DNA of 17,899 bases from assembly GCA_002394125.1 (NCBI GenBank), contig DGSY01000139.1, positions 1 to 17,899 on the forward strand, read 5' to 3'. A program made the position numbers and the translations under genes. Shown here piece after piece: positions 1 to 5,472 of the stretch (its first letter is position 1; each line of letters starts with the position of its first letter). Origin of the DNA: Ruminococcus sp. UBA4350 (lineage in GTDB: Bacteria; Bacillota; Clostridia; Oscillospirales; Ruminococcaceae). The notes under the pieces were generated by a model that saw nothing but the letters and a program-made list of their open reading frames with translations, had not been told where the DNA came from and searched no databases.

Positions 1-950
1 CCGATCGAGCCGCCGCCGCCGGTGACCATACATACCTTGCCCTGAATAAAGGTACGGATATCCTTGTTGTCGAACTTGATCGGATCTCGGCCGAGCAGAT
101 CCTCAAAATTGATGTTACGCACCTGCGTGAGCAGTGAGCCGTCCTCGTCATTCAGCATCAGCGTGCCGATAAACGGAATGATCTTGACAGGCAGATCGGT
201 CTCGGTACAGAGATCCAGGATCCGTCTGCGCTCATCCTCGATGCATGAAGGAATGCAGAAAAGGATCTGCTCGATCTCCAGTTCCTTTGCATATTTCGCG
301 ATATCCTTTGTCTTGCCGACGACCTGAACACCGTGAATGGATGTACCGATCTTCTTTGTATCATCATCAATAATACAAATCGGGTCAAACAGCGAAGCGG
401 TTTTATCGTCCTCATAGGGAGAGTTCTTCGCATTCATGATCTCATCCAGCAGCGTTCTGCACGCCTGTCCCGCGCCGATCAGCATTGTGCGCTTAAAGAG
501 AGCTTCTGTTCTGCCGTCATTCGTCAGAGCAATAAACGCTCTCTTGAAGATCAGGCGGAATGCACAGATGCCGAATGTGGAGATGACAGCATCAATGATC
601 GCCAGACTGGGCGGAAAAACATTGTGCGTCAGAACAGCGACAGCGCTGGACGCGCCAAAGCCGAGCACGACGCCGAAAACGCATGACAGGTAATCCTTGG
701 CGTTGAAATAGCGCCACATCTTGTCATATGCACCTGTCAGTGCAAGAGACAGGAAGCACAGACCGACGCTCACGATAATACCGGCGGCCAGAAATTCCGC
801 CGGAACTGCCGCATCAAAAAAGCTCAGGATGAAATTCGTGATGAGTGCAGATACCGAAATGATAAACCCATCCGCGAACGCAAGCATGACCTTGCGGAAG
901 CGGAAGTTCTGCAAAAGCTTCTTTAACCTTTTTTTACTGTTGATTCTCAT
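1..950 (-). CDS. Membrane-anchored nucleotide-sugar 4,6-dehydratase, CapD/PglF/EpsC type (partial, N-terminal 316 aa)
   Basis: The reverse strand is open from the ATG at 950 to the window edge, and a TGA lies three codons upstream, which fixes the start. By eye there are four hydrophobic segments near residues 21-45, 52-74, 86-108 and 111-135. A first Rossmann-like segment follows (LIGAGQA near 157-163), and at the cut edge comes the NAD-binding motif VTGGGGSIG that opens the catalytic short-chain dehydrogenase domain. This order is typical of CapD/PglF/WbpM-type UDP-GlcNAc 4,6-dehydratases, usually about 600 aa or more, so roughly half is present. These act on the cytoplasmic face and make 4-keto-6-deoxy sugars for priming. 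The gene diverges from the downstream operons and pairs logically with the DegT aminotransferase at 6953. The catalytic residues lie outside the window, so the exact reaction (C4,6-dehydratase or C5-epimerase) is unproven. The ribosome binding site is weak (AAAAGG about 12 nt upstream). Confidence 0.9.
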   Translation of the reverse strand, partial: MRINSKKRLKKLLQNFRFRKVMLAFADGFIISVSALITNFILSFFDAAVPAEFLAAGIIVSVGLCFLSLALTGAYDKMWRYFNAKDYLSCVFGVVLGFGASSAVAVLTHNVFPPSLAIIDAVISTFGICAFRLIFKRAFIALTNDGRTEALFKRTMLIGAGQACRTLLDEIMNAKNSPYEDDKTASLFDPICIIDDDTKKIGTSIHGVQVVGKTKDIAKYAKELEIEQILFCIPSCIEDERRRILDLCTETDLPVKIIPFIGTLMLNDEDGSLLTQVRNINFEDLLGRDPIKFDNKDIRTFIQGKVCMVTGGGGSI

Positions 951-1198
951 AATTGCTCAAGACCTTTTCACTTTCTAGGGTGCTGAACGGAGGCGCCGGA
1001 CATTCCCTTGATTTGAAAAAATAATACAGACTGTAAAAACATGAAAAATATTGCTGAGAGATTTCCAGATGAAAGCGTTCAAGTCATATCCTGCTGTATA
1101 ATATAAAGAATCTGACCGGCTGTCTGTGCTCCGGAAACGGAACGGCTTTGCACATGATGACAGTGAATCCGTCACAAATCGACACATTAACTATGCTA

Positions 1199-1227
1199 AT
1201 TATAGCACACCAAACCGTTCGGGTCAA
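1199..1227 (-). promoter_or_regulatory. Sigma-A promoter for the dehydratase gene
   Basis: On the reverse strand TTGACC (1227-1222) and TATAAT (1204-1199) are separated by exactly 17 bp, with a TGC extended -10. Transcription should begin near 1192, giving an untranslated leader of about 240 nt before the ATG at 950. Confidence 0.8.
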
Positions 1228-1463
1228 GCATTCACGGCACGATTTCTTTCTGATATGGTAATTTTTGTCGTACATACACAAATATTCTGTTTTGGATTTA
1301 TGCGTTTTGCCATACTGTAATCGCGTTATTTTGATTCATGAACAAAGGACAAATCGCTTTCAAACGCCATGATATACAAACAGTAAATCGAAAGAATAAT
1401 ATGAAGATACGTAAATTTTCGACGCTCTGCCGCGGTTTCCGACGCGTAATCAATCCGATTTAC

Positions 1464-1481
1464 TTATGTAATATTACATAA
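1464..1481. promoter_or_regulatory. 18-bp perfect palindrome, candidate operator
   Basis: TTATGTAATATTACATAA is a perfect inverted repeat with 9-bp arms and no spacer. It lies about 60 bp upstream of the -35 box of the plus-strand promoter and about 240 bp upstream of the minus-strand one. No T-run follows, and the AT-rich arms would make a poor terminator, so a protein-binding site is likelier. The binding regulator is unknown. Confidence 0.5.
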
Positions 1482-1517
1482 AATCATTCATGGCAAGGCA
1501 AAATGACTATGTATTCA

Positions 1518-1526
1518 TTCGACAAA
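1518..1526 (-). promoter_or_regulatory. Candidate Spo0A box
   Basis: TTCGACAAA is the reverse complement of TTTGTCGAA, an exact match to the Spo0A-box consensus TTTGTCRAA known from Bacillus and Clostridia. It ends 15 bp before the -35 element at 1542, a position compatible with activation. It is a 9-base match only, and no spo0A gene is in the window. Confidence 0.4.
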
Positions 1527-1541
1527 TCGTATAAAAACCGC

Positions 1542-1570
1542 TTGACTATTTCCGAGTCTTATGCTAGAAT
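1542..1570 (+). promoter_or_regulatory. Sigma-A promoter for the 114-aa protein / PqqD operon
   Basis: TTGACT (1542-1547) and TAGAAT (1565-1570) are separated by 17 bp, with a TGC extended -10. The predicted start near 1577 gives a leader of about 75 nt before the ATG at 1652. Confidence 0.8.
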
Positions 1571-1651
1571 AATGATAACAAAAGGACTAACTACATGATG
1601 GGCGGCTTATAAAAGTTGTTTATGTTTTGATTATTTGAAAGGAGTGTTTTT

Positions 1652-1996
1652 ATGAGCAGAATGGCAGTTCCTGCAATGGAAGTTGTTCGCTTCAAGGAAA
1701 ACGATATCATCGTTGCAAGCGGCGGCGAACCGTCGATCGAAGGCATCCTGCTGGAGGGCTTCAACAATTCGGTTGCCAAAGACGCTACGGTGAACGGCTC
1801 CCGCATCCTTGACTATGTGAACATCTATAACGCGATCCACGGTCACACCGAGATCTTTTTCCGCTACAACGGCAATGCGGCTGTCCGTGCAGAGGATCTT
1901 CTCACACACGAGGAGAACGGCTCTCTGCGCGACGGAATCTATACCGACGGCGTGGACGACAACGGCAATACCGTCTGGACATGGCGGAAACAGTAA
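1652..1996 (+). CDS. Small protein of unknown function (114 aa), possible substrate of the downstream modification genes
   Basis: The start is secure: AAAGGAG at 1638-1644 sits seven nt before the ATG, directly downstream of a good promoter. I recognise no enzyme family. There is no signal peptide or membrane segment. The N-terminus (PAMEVVRFKENDIIVASGG, residues 7-25) has the look of short leader-like segments I associate with small Clostridia proteins, a hydrophobic/charged strand ending in a small-residue patch. That resemblance is from memory and was not computed. The rest is polar, acidic and Gly/Asn-rich and ends in WTWRKQ. There are no Cys residues, arguing against a lanthipeptide or sactipeptide core. 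A strong terminator follows, so this gene should be transcribed in excess over the PqqD/peptidase/kinase/ABC genes. That arrangement is common for RiPP precursors, but at 114 aa it is long for one, and it could equally be an ordinary regulator or chaperone substrate. Confidence 0.75.
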   Translation: MSRMAVPAMEVVRFKENDIIVASGGEPSIEGILLEGFNNSVAKDATVNGSRILDYVNIYNAIHGHTEIFFRYNGNAAVRAEDLLTHEENGSLRDGIYTDGVDDNGNTVWTWRKQ

Positions 1997-2017
1997 TTGA
2001 ACAGGATACATCATGCT

Positions 2018-2059
2018 GCTTGCAGCTGTGGGTACGGCTCACAGCTGCAAGCTTTTTTT
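2018..2059 (+). terminator. Strong intrinsic terminator between the 114-aa gene and the PqqD gene
   Basis: A perfect 13-bp stem (GCTTGCAGCTGTG, 2018-2030; CACAGCTGCAAGC, 2040-2052) with a 9-nt loop is followed directly by seven T residues (2053-2059). No promoter is visible between it and the PqqD start at 2076, so the downstream genes appear to depend on read-through. Confidence 0.92.
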
Positions 2060-2075
2060 GTAGAGGTATAAAAAT

Positions 2076-2345
2076 ATGAAGCTTGCAGTTGAAATGGCAG
2101 TCATGGAGCTGGACGGCGAAATCAGCGCAGTCGCCGTCGGAGAGGACAGCGCAAAATTCCGCGGTATGCTGCGCCTGAACGAGACGGCGGCAGAAATCGT
2201 CAGAATGCTGGCAGAGGACACCACATTTGAGCAGATGCACAAGGCGCTCTGCGAACAGTATGATGAATCCGCGCCGGAGGAGATCGCGGCAATGCTGACG
2301 GATTTTCTCAAGCAGCTGGATACTGAAGGTCTGCTGGCTGTATGA
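2076..2345 (+). CDS. PqqD-like small protein (candidate leader-binding/RRE protein)
   Basis: This 89-aa protein fits the PqqD fold. An N-terminal strand region is followed by the family-typical segment GMLRLNETAAEIVRML (residues 30-45) and then helices with spaced hydrophobics ending in LKQLDTEGLLAV. PqqD proteins bind leader peptides of ribosomally made precursors and hand them to modifying enzymes; the same fold is the B1 protein of split lasso-peptide leader peptidases. It also occurs in uncharacterised HPr-rel-A and SynChlorMet-type cassettes. The start has a TAGAGGT ribosome binding site just after the terminator T-run. Its stop overlaps the next ATG (ATGA), so it is translationally coupled to the peptidase. 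The partner peptide is not proven; the 114-aa protein upstream is the obvious local candidate. The family call is firm and the role is inferred. Confidence 0.87.
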   Translation: MKLAVEMAVMELDGEISAVAVGEDSAKFRGMLRLNETAAEIVRMLAEDTTFEQMHKALCEQYDESAPEEIAAMLTDFLKQLDTEGLLAV

Positions 2346-2803
2346 CGGCAGTCTCTTATGAAAGCGAGCTGGAGCGCACCGGTCAGATCATCATTACGAT
2401 CCAGGGAACAAGTATGCGTCCGCTTTTCCGTGCCGGCAGTGATGCGATCATCGTAAAGCAATGCCCTGCCGATACGCTGAAAAACCTCGATATCGTACTT
2501 TTCCGGAGAGCCGGCGTGAACGGTGAACAGTATGTGCTGCACCGCATCGTCGGCAGACAGGATGACGGCCGCTTCATCATCGCCGGAGACAACTGTCTGG
2601 ATGCGGATATCGTCAGCCCGCAGGATATTCTCGGCATCGCTGTATCCGCACAGCGCGGCGGCAGCCCTGTTCCTTTGTCTGGCATCCGGTATGCTGCATA
2701 TGCAAAGCTCTGGTGCGCACCTTATAAGATGCGCTTTGCGGTGCTGCGGATGAAGAACAGGCTCTACAATGCCGCCAAAAAAATCACTTCACGCCGGAGA
2801 TAA
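2342..2803 (+). CDS. S26/S24-type serine peptidase, SipW-like, lacking a membrane anchor
   Basis: This 153-aa protein has the signal-peptidase I/LexA-type fold motifs in order: GTSMRPLF with the nucleophile Ser24, NLDIVLFRR (residues 48-56), YVLHRIVG with His67, and FIIAGDN (78-84) with nearby Asp83, Asp87 and Asp89. A Ser-His arrangement, with His where the bacterial enzyme has Lys, is characteristic of the archaeal/ER and SipW subtype. Ordinary SipW proteins carry N- and C-terminal membrane segments. Here only 23 residues precede the serine and none form a membrane helix, and the C-terminal 30 residues are basic and only mildly hydrophobic. It may therefore work in the cytoplasm or at the inner membrane face, for example on a leader peptide rather than a secreted protein. 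The start overlaps the PqqD stop by four bases. Inactivity cannot be excluded. Confidence 0.85.
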   Translation: MTAVSYESELERTGQIIITIQGTSMRPLFRAGSDAIIVKQCPADTLKNLDIVLFRRAGVNGEQYVLHRIVGRQDDGRFIIAGDNCLDADIVSPQDILGIAVSAQRGGSPVPLSGIRYAAYAKLWCAPYKMRFAVLRMKNRLYNAAKKITSRRR

Positions 2804-2807
2804 CAGC

Positions 2808-3545
2808 ATGAAATTTGTGATACGTCTTGCAGATGTCAATATCGGGATCAACAGCATTTATGAGGAGATACTACTCCTTTGCCGCGATTATCTCACGGAC
2901 GGTGAACCGGCATTCTGGGTTTCAGTTTCACCTGAGGACATTGTGCAGGAGCAGATGAAAAATATCCGCGAAGCCGAAGCGGAGGGCATTCCGCCCGTGG
3001 ATTACCGCCCCTCCTACCTCGAAACACTGGCTGTGTACCGCAAAATCGCGGTGCAGATGCTTAACCGCGATACAATCCTTCTCCACGGCGCCGTCATTGC
3101 CGTCGGTGACAGGGCATGGCTCTTTACTGCGCCCTCCGGCACCGGCAAAACGACGCATATCCGTCTCTGGCTCGAACATATCACGGGCAGCTATGTCGTG
3201 AACGGCGACAAGCCGCTGATCCGCATCGGAGAGGATGTTACTGTGTACGGTACGCCGTGGGCAGGCAAAGAGGGAATGCAGCGGAACACCGGCGTGCGGC
3301 TCTGCGGCATCGTCCTGCTGGAGCGCGGTGCGGAAAACAATATCGGGCGCATAACGCTGTCACAGGCGCTGCCTGTTCTCATACAGCAAAGCTACCGCCC
3401 GAACGACAGAGGCGCGGTCGAGAAAACACTCGCACTCATCGCTAAGCTCGCCGGCCGGATCCCGTTATACCGCCTGCACTGCAATATGCTACCGGAAGCA
3501 GCTCTGACTGCGTATCATACGCTGGATCAAGATACGGAACATTGA
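2808..3545 (+). CDS. HPr-kinase/PEPCK-like P-loop protein (putative peptide kinase)
   Basis: I chose the ATG at 2808 (245 aa) because GGAGA lies seven nt upstream and it sits just after the peptidase stop at 2803; the upstream in-frame ATG at 2769 would overlap that gene. The C-terminal two thirds resemble HprK/PEP-carboxykinase-like kinases: LLHGAVI (91-97), Walker A APSGTGKTT (108-116, Lys114), NGDKPLIRI (132-140) in the place of the usual acidic motif, and YGTPWAGKEGM (147-157). The first 85 residues form a divergent N-terminal domain. Relatives include HPr kinase, the kinases that phosphorylate lasso-peptide tails, ScmC of SynChlorMet cassettes and HPr-rel-A kinases. Its likely partner is the PqqD-like protein two genes upstream. 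The substrate is unknown, and it is not expected to be the housekeeping HPr kinase because it lacks that family's canonical motif. Confidence 0.83.
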   Translation: MKFVIRLADVNIGINSIYEEILLLCRDYLTDGEPAFWVSVSPEDIVQEQMKNIREAEAEGIPPVDYRPSYLETLAVYRKIAVQMLNRDTILLHGAVIAVGDRAWLFTAPSGTGKTTHIRLWLEHITGSYVVNGDKPLIRIGEDVTVYGTPWAGKEGMQRNTGVRLCGIVLLERGAENNIGRITLSQALPVLIQQSYRPNDRGAVEKTLALIAKLAGRIPLYRLHCNMLPEAALTAYHTLDQDTEH

Positions 3546-3549
3546 TAAT

Positions 3550-5472
3550 ATGAATGAGAAAAAAGAAAAGGAAATCGTTTACACGGGAATCAACAAGCTG
3601 TTCCGGAATGACAATATCCAGATCATGTGGAACAGCCTGCGCGACGGCACATTCAGGGAATTTCTCGACGACTGGAAATGGATCTTCAGCTATTCCAAAA
3701 AATACCGCTGGATCGTCGTATTCTACACGGTCATCGGCATCGTCAGCTCGACCATGTCGATCGGCACGGCATATGTCAGCCGCGTTCTGATCAACATTAT
3801 CGTCGGTCAGCAACAGGAAAAGCTCTGGCTGCTCGTGTCGGTCATGATCGGGATGCTGCTGCTCGCGCTGGCGCTTTCCAGCGTGAACAGCTATATCAAT
3901 GCGCGCATATCCATTTATGTCAATAACGATATCCAGTCCGGCATTTTCGACCGCATCATGGATGCCCGCTGGAAGGAGCTCAGCAGCTATCCGAGCGGTG
4001 ATCTGCTCAACCGCTTCAACGGCGATGTCGGCACGATCGCATCCAATGCCATAAACTGGATCCCGAACCTTATCATCAACATTTACACATTCGCTGCGAC
4101 ATTCATCGTGCTCTGGCGGATGGATTATCTCATGGCGCTGATCGCCTTTCTGTCAGCGCCTGTTCTGCTGGGGCTCAGCCGCTTCATCATGCGGCGGATG
4201 AAGGAATACCGCAAGCGCGTGCTGGAGCTCAATTCCAAAATGATGGGCTTTGAGGTCGAAACCTTTTTCAATTTCGACATGATAAAGTCCTTCGGCATTT
4301 TCGGCTACTACTCCGATAAGCTGCGCCGGTGGCAGCAGAGATACAAGGAATACAGTCTCGATTACAACCGGTTTGAGATCAAGTCCAATGTCCTTCTGAC
4401 GCTGCTGTCAAGTGTGGTCTCGATGACTGCATTCGCATACTGTCTCTACCGCCTTTGGACAGGGCAGATCATGTACGGCGACATGACATTCTTCTTACAG
4501 CAGCGCTCCGCGCTTTCCAACCGCTTCAACAGCCTGATCGGAACGATCCCCGGAATGCTCAATTCGTCCGTATCTGCGCACAGAATCAGAGAACTGATGG
4601 ATCTGCCGCGTGAAACACATGACCCGGAAAAGGCCGAGCTGCTCGCACAGCAGGCCGGCAGCGGCATCACCGTCAATATGCGCAATGTCACCTTCGGCTA
4701 TGATCCGGAGAAGAATGTCTATGAGGGCTCGGATTTCCGTGTCAGCTCCGGAGAGATCGCCGCAGTCATTGCGGAATCCGGCGGCGGCAAGACCACGCTG
4801 ATCCGCCTGCTGCTCGGAATGCTCGACCCGCAGGAGGGAAGCGTCACGCTGACAAGCGGTTCGGGAGACGAGTTTCCGATGAACGCCGATCTGCGGCGGT
4901 TTATCGCATATGTGCCGCAGGGAAACACGATGTTTTCCGGCTCGATCGCGGACAATATGCGGATGGTCAATGAAAACGCCTCCGATGAGGAAGTGATCGC
5001 AGCGCTGAAAACCGCCTGCGCATGGGAATTCGTTGAGCGGCTGCCGGACGGGATCAACAGCGTTCTCGGCGAACGCGGCAGAGGTCTGTCAGAGGGGCAG
5101 GCACAGCGTATTTCGATCGCGAGAGCACTGCTCCGCAATGCGCCGGTTCTGCTGCTGGATGAAGCGACCAGCGCACTTGACAGCGGCACCGAGGAACGGG
5201 TGCTCCATAATATCATGGACAGCAGCCCCGACAGACTCATTATCCTCTCCACGCACCGTCCCGCAGCGCTGAAGCTGTGCAGCCGCATTTACCGGATCGG
5301 AGACGGACGGATCAGCGAAATCACGCTGGAGGAAGCACAGACGATCCGAAGGGATGCAGAACCGGAAAGGCCGCGTGCAATTCCGGTAAAGCCTCTGCCG
5401 CAGCTGAAAATGCCGATGGCACCTCCCGAAAAAGGAGAGAATCACCCGGATGAAGGTTGGTGGAATACTTGA
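3550..5472 (+). CDS. ABC exporter, fused membrane and ATPase domains (640 aa)
   Basis: A type IV half-transporter. A soluble stretch of about 45 residues precedes roughly six hydrophobic segments between residues 50 and 340. The ATPase domain has Walker A ESGGGKTT (Lys414), a Q-loop in YVPQGNTMFSGS, signature LSEGQ (513-517), Walker B VLLLDEATSALD (Asp537, Glu538) and the H-loop at His569. After the ATPase comes a Pro/Glu-rich tail. The first Walker A glycine is replaced by Ala and the second signature glycine by Glu; the latter is common in exporters. There is no N-terminal C39 peptidase domain, so any leader removal must be done by another protein, plausibly the S26-like peptidase upstream. 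It starts four bases after the kinase stop with a weak ribosome binding site, indicating coupling. It is probably a homodimer exporting a peptide or small-molecule product; the cargo is not known. Confidence 0.92.
   Translation: MNEKKEKEIVYTGINKLFRNDNIQIMWNSLRDGTFREFLDDWKWIFSYSKKYRWIVVFYTVIGIVSSTMSIGTAYVSRVLINIIVGQQQEKLWLLVSVMIGMLLLALALSSVNSYINARISIYVNNDIQSGIFDRIMDARWKELSSYPSGDLLNRFNGDVGTIASNAINWIPNLIINIYTFAATFIVLWRMDYLMALIAFLSAPVLLGLSRFIMRRMKEYRKRVLELNSKMMGFEVETFFNFDMIKSFGIFGYYSDKLRRWQQRYKEYSLDYNRFEIKSNVLLTLLSSVVSMTAFAYCLYRLWTGQIMYGDMTFFLQQRSALSNRFNSLIGTIPGMLNSSVSAHRIRELMDLPRETHDPEKAELLAQQAGSGITVNMRNVTFGYDPEKNVYEGSDFRVSSGEIAAVIAESGGGKTTLIRLLLGMLDPQEGSVTLTSGSGDEFPMNADLRRFIAYVPQGNTMFSGSIADNMRMVNENASDEEVIAALKTACAWEFVERLPDGINSVLGERGRGLSEGQAQRISIARALLRNAPVLLLDEATSALDSGTEERVLHNIMDSSPDRLIILSTHRPAALKLCSRIYRIGDGRISEITLEEAQTIRRDAEPERPRAIPVKPLPQLKMPMAPPEKGENHPDEGWWNT

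Larger units (their letters stand above)
951..1651. other. Divergent intergenic control region, about 700 bp
   Basis: I see no convincing gene here; the short open frames lack good ribosome binding sites and family features. It contains a minus-strand promoter (1199-1227) with a leader of about 240 nt before the dehydratase, a plus-strand promoter (1542-1570), an 18-bp perfect palindrome (1464-1481), a Spo0A-box match (1518-1526) and three copies of ACAAATCG (1174, 1349, 1522). It is clearly AT-richer than the flanking genes. A five-codon frame, ATGATGGGCGGCTTATAA at 1595-1612, has AAAGGA eight nt upstream and lies in the leader of the first plus-strand operon; its significance is unknown. 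Confidence 0.7.

Noticed and set aside
64..693. Plus-strand open frames at the left edge
   Set aside because: They are shadows of the minus-strand dehydratase, whose membrane segments and NAD motif read cleanly.
1595..1612. Five-codon leader ORF (MMGGL)
   Set aside because: It has a reasonable ribosome binding site but is too short to support as a gene; noted only within the intergenic entry.
951..1651. CRISPR array, tRNA or known riboswitch in the intergenic region
   Set aside because: No regular repeats with spacers, no cloverleaf and no recognised aptamer consensus could be found by eye.
3550..5472. ABC transporter as a peptidase-containing (C39) bacteriocin exporter
   Set aside because: The N-terminal stretch before the first membrane segment is only about 45 residues and has no Cys/His peptidase motif.
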